Positions 50,271 through 58,961 of a DNA stretch of 64,000 nucleotides are shown here, piece by piece. The position numbers and the translations under genes are program-made. The stretch lies in assembly GCF_963378075.1 (NCBI RefSeq), contig NZ_OY726394.1, positions 124,001-188,000 of the forward strand, in the 5' to 3' direction. Under the pieces are notes generated by a model that was not told the DNA's origin, searched no databases, and saw only the letters and a list, made by a program, of their open reading frames with translations. Positions within the stretch are counted from its first letter, which is position 1. Each line of letters begins with the position of its first letter. Origin of the DNA: Mycolicibacter sp. MU0083 (GTDB taxonomy: Bacteria; Actinomycetota; Actinomycetes; Mycobacteriales; Mycobacteriaceae).

Positions 50271-51542
50271 CTACGTCGGGTCGGAAGCCGAATCCGCGGC
50301 GCCGCGATCGGGCGGGGTCGACTCGGTCTTCGCCGGCGGCGGATCCAGCTGGGGCCGCTGAGCCGGGATCTTCTCGGTCTCGGCCTCGGCGCCGGAGGGA
50401 CGCTCGGCCGTCGGTGCCTTGGGCACGAAACCGCCGAAGAAGCCGCTGTCGTCGGAACCGTGCCGGCCCCGGCGGCCCAGCGCGGCCTCGGCGGGCAGGC
50501 TGAACCAGCCGACCAGGACGCCGCCGATCAAGCAGATCAGTCCGGCGGCGGTGAAGGTGATCGGCAGGATCCGCGACCACAACGCCACCCGGTCGCGCTC
50601 GTTGCGGGCCGCGTTGACCTGCGCCTCGATCGTCTCCTCGGAGCTGGTGACGGTGTAGTCGGCCAGCGCCACCTCGGGCTTGAGCGGGTCGCGGGCGTAG
50701 TAGTGGTTGGCGTGCACCTTCGACTTGACGATGGTGCCCGAGACCGGGTCCACCCACATCACGCGCTGCGCGGCGTAATACCGCGTCATGGTGATCTCTT
50801 CGTCGGGGTCGGGACCGTCGATGTTCCACACCCGCGCGCTGGTGGTGATCTCGCCGTCCTCGTCGTGGCCGTACAGCGACGGGTAGCGCACCGGCTCGGA
50901 CAGCGCCCCGTCGGGGTCGTAGCCGACGCGCTGCTCGAACCGGTAGGTCGCCAGTCCGTTGACGTCGTCCTCGCCGTCGTAGTTGGCCTCGAAGGCCTTC
51001 TGTGCGATCGGGTCGAAGAATTCGTACGACTGCTTCTGGGTGTTGAACGGGAACCGGTAGGACAGCCCCTCGTGCGGCAGCGCGATGTTGGTGGGCGGGC
51101 TGTCGTCGTCGTAATTGCGCGGCCGCTGCACCGAACCGCCGGGGTGGGTGTCGTCGGAGACCGCTTCGCCGGAGGTGCGGTTCATGGTCACCGTGTCGAC
51201 GATGGCCAGCAGCAGGCCGGTGTCCTTCTGCCGGTCCGCGCGCCGCAGCGACGAGCCGGCCTGCAGGGTGACCACGTCGGCGTTGGCGGGGGATTCGACC
51301 CCGATCTGCTGCTGGGCGACCAGCGGGACGTCCTGGTCGACGACCGCGTGCTCCCCGCCGAGGGACTCCGGGTCCAGCGCCGCACCGCTGCCGTTGCTGA
51401 TCAGCGTGACGTCGATGTCGAGCGGGATCTTGGAGATCTTGCCCGCGGTGTAGGTGGACAGCAGCAGCGCGGCAATCAGCAGTGCGGCGCCGAGGCCCAT
51501 GACTGCGCATGCCGCGATACGCATCATGACTGCTCGGTTCAC
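50271..51542 (-). CDS. DUF3068 (PorA-family-like) membrane protein, Rv0227c-like
   Basis: A 423-residue protein. GTG 51542 is chosen because AAAGGAGG lies 10 bases upstream and gives the length recalled for Rv0227c. A membrane helix at residues 7-31 and another near 320-345 enclose a large extracytoplasmic domain. That domain is rich in charged residues and beta-strand patterns, for example NGLATYRFEQRVGYDP and YYAAQRVMWVDPVSGTIVKS. A cytosolic Pro/Glu-rich tail follows. The family is specific to mycolate-bearing actinobacteria; function unknown. It is the first gene of the operon with the Rv0226c-like protein. Confidence 0.8.
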   Translation of the reverse strand: MNRAVMMRIAACAVMGLGAALLIAALLLSTYTAGKISKIPLDIDVTLISNGSGAALDPESLGGEHAVVDQDVPLVAQQQIGVESPANADVVTLQAGSSLRRADRQKDTGLLLAIVDTVTMNRTSGEAVSDDTHPGGSVQRPRNYDDDSPPTNIALPHEGLSYRFPFNTQKQSYEFFDPIAQKAFEANYDGEDDVNGLATYRFEQRVGYDPDGALSEPVRYPSLYGHDEDGEITTSARVWNIDGPDPDEEITMTRYYAAQRVMWVDPVSGTIVKSKVHANHYYARDPLKPEVALADYTVTSSEETIEAQVNAARNERDRVALWSRILPITFTAAGLICLIGGVLVGWFSLPAEAALGRRGRHGSDDSGFFGGFVPKAPTAERPSGAEAETEKIPAQRPQLDPPPAKTESTPPDRGAADSASDPT

Positions 51543-51627
51543 GTGGCCGTACCCTCCTTTATCACCCCGCACCTAAATCTGTTCGACCCTAACAGCAGAT
51601 CGCCCAACAGCTACTGTGTGTCCATCG

Positions 51628-51651
51628 ATGTCCCGGAGTCCGATCAGATGA
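51628..51651 (+). CDS. Possible 7-codon upstream ORF (MSRSPIR)
   Basis: ATG 51628 opens seven codons ending in TGA 51649-51651, which overlaps the ATG of the acyltransferase gene (ATGA). A TACTGT box at 51612-51617 lies 10 bases before it. The CGGAG within the frame may simply be the ribosome site of the large gene, so this is tentative. Confidence 0.25.
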   Translation: MSRSPIR

Positions 51652-52832
51652 ATCAGCAGGTCGGCGGCGTGCGCAGTTTCCTGCCCGCCGTCGAGGGCAT
51701 GCGTGCCTGTGCGGCGATCGGCGTGGTCATCACCCATGTGGCGTTCCAGACCGGGCATTCCTCGGGGATCAGCGGCCGGCTGTGGAGCCGGTTCGACATG
51801 GCCGTGGCGGTGTTCTTCGCGCTCAGCGGTTTCCTGCTGTGGCGCGGGCATGCCGCGGCCGCCCGTGGGCTGCGGCCGGCACCGAAAGCGGCGCACTACC
51901 TGCGGTCCCGCGTGGTGCGGATCGCGCCGGCCTACCTGGTGTCGGTGGTGGTGATCCTGGCGTTGCTGCCCGACGCCGGCGACGCCAGCCTGACGGTGTG
52001 GCTGGCGAATCTGACGATGACGCAGATCTATGTGCCGTTGACGTTGACGCCGGGGCTGACCCAGATGTGGAGCCTGGCGGTGGAGGTCAGCTTCTACATC
52101 ACGCTGCCACTGCTGGCGCTGTCGGCGCGGCGGCTGCCGGTGGCGGCCCGGATACCGGCGATCGCCGCGGTGTCGCTGCTCAGCCTGGGCTGGGGATTCC
52201 TGCCGATCCACACCCCCTACGGGGTCAATCCGCTGAACTGGGCGCCGGCCTACGGCTGCTGGTTCGGGGCGGGCATGTTGCTGGCCGAGTGGGCCTACAG
52301 CCCGGTCGGCCGGGTCCACCGGCTGGCCCGCAATCGGTGGCTGATGGCGGCGGTGACGCTGGTGGCGTTCCTGGTGGCCGCGTCCCCGCTGGCCGGGCCG
52401 GAGGGGCTGACGTCGGCCACCGTCGGCCAGTTCATCGTGCGGACCGCGATGGGCGGCGTGCTGGCCTGGGCGCTGCTGGCACCGCTGGTGCTGGACCGCC
52501 CCGACACCCCGCACCGGCTTTTGGCCAGTCCGGCGATGGTGACGTTGGGCCGCTGGTCCTACGGCATCTTCATCTGGCACCTGGCGGCGCTGGACATGGT
52601 GTTCCCGGTGATCGGCCGGTTCGCCTTCACCGGGGACATGGCCGTGGTGCTGGCGCTGACGCTGGTGTTCACCGTGGCGATCGCCTCGGTCAGCTACGCG
52701 CTGGTGGAGCAGCCGTGCCGGGAGATGCTGCGCGCCTGGGAGTTGCGCCGCCGAGCGCCGGAGAAATCTCAGGCGGCGCGGCCCGACGGGGTGTATTCGG
52801 AGGCGTCGCTGGTGAATTCGGCGGCCCCGTAG
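51648..52832 (+). CDS. Acyltransferase 3 family membrane protein (Rv0228-like)
   Basis: A 394-residue integral membrane O-acyltransferase with about ten helices. The family start SFLPAVEGMRACAAIGVVITHVAF contains the catalytic-type His in helix 1. ALSGFLLWRGHAAAARG, SLAVEVSFYITLPLLAL (with the conserved Glu) and the late WSYGIFIWHLAALDMVF are characteristic. Members add acetyl or longer acyl groups to sugars or lipids on the outer face. ATG 51648 is chosen; GTG 51618 is possible. The last 64 bp overlap the convergent DUF2236 gene. Confidence 0.85.
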   Translation: MNQQVGGVRSFLPAVEGMRACAAIGVVITHVAFQTGHSSGISGRLWSRFDMAVAVFFALSGFLLWRGHAAAARGLRPAPKAAHYLRSRVVRIAPAYLVSVVVILALLPDAGDASLTVWLANLTMTQIYVPLTLTPGLTQMWSLAVEVSFYITLPLLALSARRLPVAARIPAIAAVSLLSLGWGFLPIHTPYGVNPLNWAPAYGCWFGAGMLLAEWAYSPVGRVHRLARNRWLMAAVTLVAFLVAASPLAGPEGLTSATVGQFIVRTAMGGVLAWALLAPLVLDRPDTPHRLLASPAMVTLGRWSYGIFIWHLAALDMVFPVIGRFAFTGDMAVVLALTLVFTVAIASVSYALVEQPCREMLRAWELRRRAPEKSQAARPDGVYSEASLVNSAAP

Positions 52833-54115
52833 GTCGCCAGCCGGTACTTGAGCAACCGCTGCAGGTAGGCGTTGGTGACCCCGCGCAGTGCGGGCACACG
52901 CATCGCGCGTTGCACCACGAAGATGCGGCCGAGGATGAACGGTGCGCACACCGCGGCGCGCGCGTAGTCGCCGGCGCTGAGTGTCACGCCCATCTTGGCG
53001 GCCACGTCCTTCTTGCCGCCGCTGAACATCCGGACGAAGAACAGCTTGCTGTAGCTCTTCTCGACGCTGTCGGCGATGCGTTCGCGCAGCGTGTCGTTCG
53101 GGCGCAGGTAGGCGGCCATGGTCGAGCGGACCATCTCCCCGCAGGTGGCGTCGTCGAAGTCGTCGCGCAGCAGCGCCGCCCGGGCGGTGAGCACCCGGAT
53201 GATCTCCTCCGGGGTCCGCGGCAGCAGTTCTTCGGGCAGACCGAGCAGGAAGTTGCGGTAGTGGGTGAACTCCACCACGGCACGCTCGCTCTCGGTGAAC
53301 TCGGTGCGGCCCTCACGGCGGGCGTCCATGGCCATCAGGAAGAGGTTGATCATCCCGGCCGGCATCTGGTCGACCTGCGGGATCGGCATGCCGTAGACGG
53401 CGACGTCCCACTTCGGGGACCGCTTGAGGGCGTTGAACCGAACCATCGAGTGCATCAGGCGCACCATGGCCGCGGCCTCGAAGCCCGGGCCGTGCCGGTC
53501 CAGCGCACCGGGCAGCGTGGTGACGGTGAAGAAACTGGTGGTCTCGTTGACCCGGCGGGCGGCGCGCTTGCCGCTCAACGCGCCGGTCAGCGCCATCGGC
53601 AGCGCCGCGTAGGTGTTGATGAACGTCGCGATGAACGACCCGCGGACCACGAACGGCGCCAGCAGCGCCATCGGGAGCTGGGATTCTTCGGCGCCGCGGC
53701 GCACCAGGTCCATGTCCAGCCAGTCCGGGATGACCTCCATGTCGGCGATCAGCGCGGCCAGCTCGTCCGGTGCATCCGGCACCGCGTCGATTCCCTTGCG
53801 GCAGGCCGTCTTCAGCATGCCGATCAGTTCGGTGACGCTGTAGCGGCCCATCAGTGCGGCGTAGGAGTCGGCCACCACATCGCCCAGCCAGGTCGCCGTC
53901 GAGATCAGTTCGACCGCGGCGTCGTCGGCCAGCAGGGCTTCGCGGGTCCCGGGCTTGGCGCGCAGCGACGACAGGTCGTCGGGGTCGGTGGTGGTGCGGT
54001 AGGGCTGGGAGTCGAAGTCCAGCTCGCCGTAGAGCTCCGGCAGCAGATCGGCCTGACGGCGAACGCGCTCATGCAGCTGCGGGTAGTGCGTGGGCAGCTT
54101 GGGCAGCGTGGACAC
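52769..54115 (-). CDS. MpaB/DUF2236-type oxygenase-like protein A
   Basis: A 448-residue protein of the family that includes fungal MpaB and bacterial latex-clearing protein. These are heme proteins acting as oxygenases on hydrophobic, often isoprenoid, chains. Visible family features are SFIATFINTYAALPMALTG, the Arg/His motif MVRLMHSMVRFNALKRS expected near the heme, FTHYRNFLLGLPEELLPRTP and a C-terminal helical bundle. No signal peptide; likely cytosolic or membrane-associated. A paralogue lies directly upstream, and a TetR-type operator lies 17 bases before its GTG start. Substrate unknown. Its end overlaps the acyltransferase gene. Confidence 0.8.
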   Translation of the reverse strand: MSTLPKLPTHYPQLHERVRRQADLLPELYGELDFDSQPYRTTTDPDDLSSLRAKPGTREALLADDAAVELISTATWLGDVVADSYAALMGRYSVTELIGMLKTACRKGIDAVPDAPDELAALIADMEVIPDWLDMDLVRRGAEESQLPMALLAPFVVRGSFIATFINTYAALPMALTGALSGKRAARRVNETTSFFTVTTLPGALDRHGPGFEAAAMVRLMHSMVRFNALKRSPKWDVAVYGMPIPQVDQMPAGMINLFLMAMDARREGRTEFTESERAVVEFTHYRNFLLGLPEELLPRTPEEIIRVLTARAALLRDDFDDATCGEMVRSTMAAYLRPNDTLRERIADSVEKSYSKLFFVRMFSGGKKDVAAKMGVTLSAGDYARAAVCAPFILGRIFVVQRAMRVPALRGVTNAYLQRLLKYRLATYGAAEFTSDASEYTPSGRAA

Positions 54116-54130
54116 AGAGAACCTCCGAAA

Positions 54131-54166
54131 TAACTAACAGTTTGTGAGTTACAGCCAACAGAACGG
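54131..54166. promoter_or_regulatory. TetR-type operator, copy 1
   Basis: Core 54132-54150 is AACTAACA-GTT-TGTGAGTT, an inverted repeat with 7 of 8 arm positions paired. It is followed by ACAGCCAACAGAACGG. The 36-base block matches the block at 55536-55571 at about 30 positions and lies 17 bases before the downstream gene. Confidence 0.72.
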
Positions 54167-54192
54167 TGGGCGGCCTTGTCAAGCGGGTTCGG

Positions 54193-55521
54193 TCAGGCCG
54201 GTTGCCCGGCCGGGGTGTAGTCGGCGGCGTCGCTGGTGAACTCGGGCACCCCGTAGGTCTTCAACCGGTATTTCAACAGCCCGAGGATGTAGTCGTCGAC
54301 GTACGGCCGCAGCAGCGGATAGCGGTCGGCCTGCTGCACCGCCAGGATGCGGCCGACGATGAACGGGGCGGTCAACCCGATCCGGACGACGTCGTCCAGC
54401 CCGATCGGTACGCCCATCGACGCCGCGATGGACCGGTCCCCGCTGCAGAACGCCTTGATGAAACCGGCCTTGCTGTAGCTGCGCTCCACCGCATCGGCGA
54501 TGCGTTCGCGCAGCGAGTCGTTCGGGCGCAGGTAGGCGGCCATCGTGGAGCGGATCATCTCGCCGCAGGTGGCGTCGTCGAAGTCGTCGCGCAGCAGTGC
54601 GGCGCGGGCGTGGAAGACCCGGATGATCTCCCCCGGCGTGCGGGGCAGCAGCTCGTCGGGCAGTCCCAGCAGGAAGTTCCGGTAGTGGGTGAATTCCACG
54701 ACGGCGCGTTCGCGGCTGCTGAACTCGGTGCGGCCCTGGCGTTGCGCGGTCAGCGACATCAGATACAGGTTGATCATCCCGGCCGGCATCTGATCGACCT
54801 GCGGGATCGGCAGCCCGTAGACGTCGACGTCCCATTTCGGGGAGCGTTTCAGGGCGTTGTAGCGCACCATCGAGTGCATCAGGCGCACCATGGCCGCGGC
54901 CTCGAATCCCGGCCCGTAGCGCTCCAGGGCGCCGGGCAGGGTGGTGATCGCGAAGAAGCTGGTGGTCTCGTTGACCCGGCGGGCGGCGCGCTTGCCGCTC
55001 AACGCCCCGGTCAGTGCCATCGGCAGCGCGGCATAGGTGTTGACGAAGGTCGCGATGAAGGCGCCGCGGGTGATGAACGGCGACACCAGCGCCGCGGGAA
55101 TGCGTGACTCGCGGGCGCCGCGGCGCACCAGGTCCATGTCCAGCCAGTCCGGGGTGTCCTCCATCGCGGCGATGAACGCGTGCAGTTCCGGCGGGGCGTC
55201 GGGGACGGCGTCGATGCCCTTGCGGCAGGCCGTCTTCAGCATGCCGATCAGCTCGGTGACGCTGTAGTCCGACATCAGCGTGGCGTAGGCGTCGGCCACC
55301 GCGTCGCCGAGCCAGGTCGCGGTGCAGATCAGCTCCACCGCGGGCTCGTCGGCCAGGTACGGTTCGCGCTCGGCTATCCAGGGCGGTAGCGACGAGGTGT
55401 CCTCGGGCGAGGTTGTCGTCCGGTAGGGCTGGACGTCGAAGTCCAGGTCGCCGTAGAGGGCGGGCAGGATCTCGGCCTGGCGGCGGACGCGCTCGGCGAG
55501 CTGGGGGTAGTGCGTGGTCAT
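54193..55521 (-). CDS. MpaB/DUF2236-type oxygenase-like protein B
   Basis: A 442-residue paralogue of protein A, with well over half of positions identical by eye, including GMLKTACRKGIDAVPDAP, NTYAALPMALTGALSGKRAA, VRLMHSMVRYNALKRSPKWD and FDDATCGEMIRSTMAAYLRP. The pair arose by tandem duplication. The most divergent part is the C-terminal 80 residues, which may set different substrates or allow a heterodimer. It starts at ATG 55521, 16 bases after an operator copy, divergent from a TetR gene that is the likely regulator of both copies. Confidence 0.8.
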   Translation of the reverse strand: MTTHYPQLAERVRRQAEILPALYGDLDFDVQPYRTTTSPEDTSSLPPWIAEREPYLADEPAVELICTATWLGDAVADAYATLMSDYSVTELIGMLKTACRKGIDAVPDAPPELHAFIAAMEDTPDWLDMDLVRRGARESRIPAALVSPFITRGAFIATFVNTYAALPMALTGALSGKRAARRVNETTSFFAITTLPGALERYGPGFEAAAMVRLMHSMVRYNALKRSPKWDVDVYGLPIPQVDQMPAGMINLYLMSLTAQRQGRTEFSSRERAVVEFTHYRNFLLGLPDELLPRTPGEIIRVFHARAALLRDDFDDATCGEMIRSTMAAYLRPNDSLRERIADAVERSYSKAGFIKAFCSGDRSIAASMGVPIGLDDVVRIGLTAPFIVGRILAVQQADRYPLLRPYVDDYILGLLKYRLKTYGVPEFTSDAADYTPAGQPA

Positions 55522-55535
55522 CGGCGGCCTCCGCG

Positions 55536-55571
55536 TAACTCACAGGTTGTTAGTTACAGCTAACAGAGCGT
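55536..55571. promoter_or_regulatory. TetR-type operator, copy 2, between DUF2236 B and tetR
   Basis: Core 55537-55555 is AACTCACA-GGT-TGTTAGTT, the mirror arrangement of copy 1. It is followed by ACAGCTAACAGAGCG. It lies 16 bases before the DUF2236 B start and 22 bases before the TetR ATG, so one bound dimer could block both promoters. Confidence 0.75.
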
Positions 55572-55576
55572 TAATT

Positions 55577-56194
55577 ATGCTGTCAAGCGTGATCGCGAGC
55601 AGTCGGCAGCGGATGACGGGGGAGGCTCGGCGCGAGCAGATCCTCGACGTCACCCACGCGATCGTCGACGCCGAGGGCTTCCACGCCGCGACGCCGAACC
55701 GGGTGGCGTCGGACGCCGGCGTGAACCGTTCGCTGATCTATCAGCAGTTCGGCAGTCCCGCAGGACTTTTCGTCGCACTCATCGACCGGGAGGCCGGCCG
55801 GGCCGCCGCCCAGTTCACCGCGGCCATCACCGGCACCGAGAACCCCGAGGCCGAAGACTTCCTGACGCGGGTCTTCGAAGGCGTGCTGCGCGCCGTCGAC
55901 GGCCACGCCGCGACCTGGCGGCTGTTCATGTTCCCGCCGCAGGGCGCGCCCCCGGAGTTACACGAGCGGCTGGCCGCCGCCGAGGCCGCGGTCCGGTCCT
56001 TTCTGACCCGGGAGTTGCTGCGCAGCCTGCCGGACCTGGCCGATCCCGACTACACCGCCCGGGTGGTGGCCGCCATCGGCCGTGAACTGCTGCAACTGCG
56101 CCTCAGTGAACCCGAGCAGGCCACGCCCGAGCGACTACGCGCCGTGCTCGGCTCGGTGGAACTGCGCACCGGCAGTACCGCGCGGCGGCGGTGA
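55577..56194 (+). CDS. TetR-family transcriptional regulator
   Basis: A 205-residue repressor-type protein. ATG 55577 is chosen because longer starts would run through the operator. The helix-turn-helix lies at about residues 20-60 (ILDVTHAIVDAEGFHAATPN, then RVASDAGVNRSLIYQQFGSP), followed by a helical ligand-binding domain (FPPQGAPPELHERLAAAEAA). Divergent to the DUF2236 pair across a shared operator that recurs before DUF2236 A, so it probably represses both and itself. Ligand likely hydrophobic; not known. Confidence 0.85.
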   Translation: MLSSVIASSRQRMTGEARREQILDVTHAIVDAEGFHAATPNRVASDAGVNRSLIYQQFGSPAGLFVALIDREAGRAAAQFTAAITGTENPEAEDFLTRVFEGVLRAVDGHAATWRLFMFPPQGAPPELHERLAAAEAAVRSFLTRELLRSLPDLADPDYTARVVAAIGRELLQLRLSEPEQATPERLRAVLGSVELRTGSTARRR

Positions 56195-56198
56195 GGTC

Positions 56199-57176
56199 TC
56201 AGTAACCGCCGGAGTGCTCGAAGATCCGGCGCGGGTTGTCGACCAACATGGTGCGTAGCTGATCCTCGGTGACCCCGCGCTGCCGCAGCGCCGGCAGGAC
56301 GTCGTGGTGGATGTGCAGGTAGTGCCAGTTCGGGGCCGCCGCCGCGCTCAGTTCCCCGGGCAGGGCGTCGAAGTAGCAGTTCGCGTCGTGGGAGAGCACC
56401 ATCTTGTCGGCGTGGCCGCGCTCGCACATGGCCGCCACCGTGTCGACCCGGTCCTCGAACGGCAGCACCAGATCGATCCCGAAGCGGTCCATGCCCAGGT
56501 AGGAGCCGGCGGCGATCAACTCTTCCAGGTAGTCCAGGTCGGTGGTGTCCCCGGAGTGCCCGATCACCACCCGGGACAGGTCCACGCCCTCCTCGGTGAA
56601 GATGCGCTGCTGCTCCAGGCCGCGGCGGGTGCCGGCGTGGGTGTGGGTGGAGATCGGCACGCCGGTCTGGCGGTGGGCGGCGGCCACCGCGCGCAGCACC
56701 CGCTCGACGCCGGGGGTGACGCCCGGTTCGTCGGTGGCGCACTTGAGGATCGCGGCCTTGACGCCGGTGTCGGCGATGCCGGTCTCGATGTCGCGGACGA
56801 ACATCTCCGCCATGATGTCGGGGCCGTCGAGCAGGGTGCCCGGGCCGCGGTAGTGGTAGTAGAACGGGACGTCGTTGTAGGTGTAGATGCCGGTGGCCAC
56901 CACGATGTTCAACTCGGTGCCGGCGGCCACCCGCGAGATCCGCGGAATGTAGCGGCCCAGCCCGATCACCGTCAGGTCCACGATGGTGTCGACCCCGGCG
57001 GCCTTGAGTTCGTTGAGTCGGTTGATCGCGTCGGCCACCCGGGCGTCCTCGTCACCCCATTCGTCGGGGTAGTTCTGGGCGATCTCGGTGGTCATCAGGA
57101 ACACGTGCTCGTGCATCAGGGTGGTGCCGATATCGGCGGTGTCGATAGTTCCGCGGGCGGTGTTCAGCTGCGACAT
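56199..57176 (-). CDS. php: Phosphotriesterase-like lactonase (PHP/PLL)
   Basis: A 325-residue amidohydrolase-fold enzyme. All metal ligands of the family are in place: His22 and His24 (MHEHVF), the carbamylated Lys145 (AAILKCATD), His178 (ISTHTHAG), His207 (VIGHSGDTTD) and Asp264 (LSHDANCYFD). Mycobacterial members hydrolyse lactones, including acyl-homoserine lactones, with weak phosphotriesterase activity. Position and length match Rv0230c. It is convergent with the TetR gene, 4 bp apart. fadE4 and nrdB, which neighbour it in M. tuberculosis, are not here. Confidence 0.9.
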   Translation of the reverse strand: MSQLNTARGTIDTADIGTTLMHEHVFLMTTEIAQNYPDEWGDEDARVADAINRLNELKAAGVDTIVDLTVIGLGRYIPRISRVAAGTELNIVVATGIYTYNDVPFYYHYRGPGTLLDGPDIMAEMFVRDIETGIADTGVKAAILKCATDEPGVTPGVERVLRAVAAAHRQTGVPISTHTHAGTRRGLEQQRIFTEEGVDLSRVVIGHSGDTTDLDYLEELIAAGSYLGMDRFGIDLVLPFEDRVDTVAAMCERGHADKMVLSHDANCYFDALPGELSAAAAPNWHYLHIHHDVLPALRQRGVTEDQLRTMLVDNPRRIFEHSGGY

Positions 57177-57246
57177 GGGTTGATAGTAGGGAGAATTGGG
57201 TCGCGCGCGTGCGGGATCGGGGAGATGCGTCGGTGCCGATGACGAC

Positions 57247-57705
57247 TCAGGACCGCTCCAGCAGGTTGTCGCGGATCCGCGCGTAGGAGTGGGTGAACAG
57301 TTCCACTTCGCGGGGGCTCAGCGCGTCGAACAGCCCGGCGCGTACCGCCTGCACGTGGCCGGGCGCGGCGGCGCGCACCTTGTCCAGGCCCGCCTCGGTG
57401 AGCTCGGCGAACTGGCCGCGCTTGTCCTCTTCGCACTTGACCTGGCGAACCCAGCCGGCGTCGATGAGCCGTTTGACCGCCCGGGTGATGCCGCTGCGGG
57501 TGGTCACGGTGATGTCGGCCAGCTCGTTCATCCGCATCCGGTGTTCCGGGGCCTCGGAGAGCAGCGCCAGCATCTCGAAGTCGGCCAGGCTGATACCGGA
57601 ATCGTCGGTCAACTGCCGGTCCAGGCTGCGTAGCAACAGCCGCGTGCTGTCGAGGTAGCCCCGCCACATCTGCTGCTCCTCACTGCTGAGCCACCGGGTC
57701 GCCAT
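57247..57705 (-). CDS. MarR-family transcriptional regulator
   Basis: A 152-residue winged helix-turn-helix protein. The DNA-binding part is MRMNELADITVTTRSGITRAV followed by the wing with KCEEDKRGQFAELTEAG; helices 1 and 6 at the ends form the dimer. It is divergent to the flavin monooxygenase operon across a 143-bp gap that carries an 18-bp palindrome, so it is likely to repress that operon. Effector unknown, but quinones or aromatics would fit the WrbA and monooxygenase genes. Confidence 0.85.
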   Translation of the reverse strand: MATRWLSSEEQQMWRGYLDSTRLLLRSLDRQLTDDSGISLADFEMLALLSEAPEHRMRMNELADITVTTRSGITRAVKRLIDAGWVRQVKCEEDKRGQFAELTEAGLDKVRAAAPGHVQAVRAGLFDALSPREVELFTHSYARIRDNLLERS

Positions 57706-57792
57706 ACCCGCAAATAATAGTTGATTCGACCACGATAGGCGAGGTGGGGTCGGGAATTATCCCCAGTAAGAGCCCGGGAATGTTTGAAAAAC

Positions 57793-57810
57793 TAGTTGCG
57801 TTCGCAACTA
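57793..57810. promoter_or_regulatory. MarR-type operator palindrome
   Basis: TAGTTGCG-TT-CGCAACTA is a perfect palindrome with 8-bp arms, a shape and sequence typical of MarR sites. It covers the -35 position of the LLM operon promoter. A half site, TAGTTG, recurs at 57718-57723 beside the marR start. Confidence 0.75.
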
Positions 57811-57815
57811 TCTGT

Positions 57816-57821
57816 TAGGGT
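57816..57821 (+). promoter_or_regulatory. -10 box (TAGGGT) of the LLM monooxygenase operon
   Basis: TAGGGT fits TANNNT and lies 5 bases after the MarR palindrome. Transcription would begin near 57828, leaving a short leader with the ribosome site AAGGAGG at 57836-57842 before GTG 57849. Confidence 0.5.
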
Positions 57822-57848
57822 TCTACACAACGAGCAAGGAGGGCTGCC

Positions 57849-58961
57849 GTGTCGAGCACCGATATGCAGTTCGGCATCTTCACCGTCGGCGACGTCACCG
57901 TCGACCCGACCACCGGTCGCGCGCCGACCGAGGCGGAGCGGATCAAAGCGACCGTGGCCATCGCCAAGAAGGCCGAGGAGGTCGGCCTGGACGTCTTCGC
58001 CACCGGCGAGCACCACAACCCGCCGTTCGTGCCGTCGTCGCCGACCACCCTGCTGGGCTACATCGCCGCGCAGACCGAGCGGATCCAACTGACCACCGCC
58101 ACCACGCTGATCACCACCAACGATCCGGTCAAGATCGCCGAGGACTTCAGCGTGCTGCAGCACCTCGCCGACGGCCGCGTCGACCTGATGCTCGGCCGCG
58201 GCAACACTGGACCGGTCTATCCCTGGTTCGGCAAGGACATCCGGGCCGCGCTACCGCTGACGGTGGAGAACTACCAGTTGCTGCGGCGGCTGTGGCGCGA
58301 AGAGGTCGTCGACTGGACCGGTGAACACCGCACCCCGCTGCACGGGTTCACGTGCACGCCGCGGCCGCTGGACGGGGTGGCCCCGTTCGTCTGGCACGGA
58401 TCGATCCGCAGTCCCGAGATCGCCGAACTGGCGGCGCACTTCGGTGACGGCTTCTTCGCCAACCACATCTTCTGGCCGGCGTCGCACACCGAGCGGATGG
58501 TCCGGCTCTACCGGCAGCGCTTCGAGCACTACGGGCACGGCAGCGCCGACCAGGCGATCGTCGGCTTGGGCGGGCAGGTGTTCCTGCGGCCCAACAGTCA
58601 AGACGCGATCAACGAGTTCCGTCCGTACTTCGACAACGCCCCGGTCTACGGGCACGGCCCGAGCCTGGAGGAGTTCAGCGCCCAGACCCCGCTGACGGTC
58701 GGGTCGCCGCAACAGGTGATCGAGAAGACGTTGAGCTTCCGCGACTACGTCGGCGACTACCAGCGGCAGCTGTTCCTCGTCGACCACGCCGGTCTGCCGT
58801 TGAAGACGGTCCTCGAACAGCTCGACCTGCTCGGTGAACACGTCATCCCGGTGTTGCGCAAGGAATTCGCCATCGGGCGGCCCGCGCACGTGCCCGGCGC
58901 GCCCACGCACCGGTCCCTGGTGGAGGCCGCCCGGCAGCCCGAGATCAGGGAGGCGTCATGA
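57849..58961 (+). CDS. Luciferase-like (LLM class) flavin-dependent monooxygenase
   Basis: A 370-residue LLM oxidoreductase. Features: FGIFTVGDVTVDPTTGRAPT at the start, FATGEHHNPPFVPSSPTTLL, TATTLITTNDPVKIAEDFSV and VDLMLGRGNTGPVYPWFGKD, which line the flavin pocket of this family. With the FMN reductase next to it, this is the two-component CE1758/CE1759-like arrangement as recalled. The monooxygenase uses reduced FMN and O2 on an unknown substrate. GTG 57849 is supported by AAGGAGG; ATG 57864 is an alternative. Likely controlled by the divergent MarR. Confidence 0.85.
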   Translation: MSSTDMQFGIFTVGDVTVDPTTGRAPTEAERIKATVAIAKKAEEVGLDVFATGEHHNPPFVPSSPTTLLGYIAAQTERIQLTTATTLITTNDPVKIAEDFSVLQHLADGRVDLMLGRGNTGPVYPWFGKDIRAALPLTVENYQLLRRLWREEVVDWTGEHRTPLHGFTCTPRPLDGVAPFVWHGSIRSPEIAELAAHFGDGFFANHIFWPASHTERMVRLYRQRFEHYGHGSADQAIVGLGGQVFLRPNSQDAINEFRPYFDNAPVYGHGPSLEEFSAQTPLTVGSPQQVIEKTLSFRDYVGDYQRQLFLVDHAGLPLKTVLEQLDLLGEHVIPVLRKEFAIGRPAHVPGAPTHRSLVEAARQPEIREAS

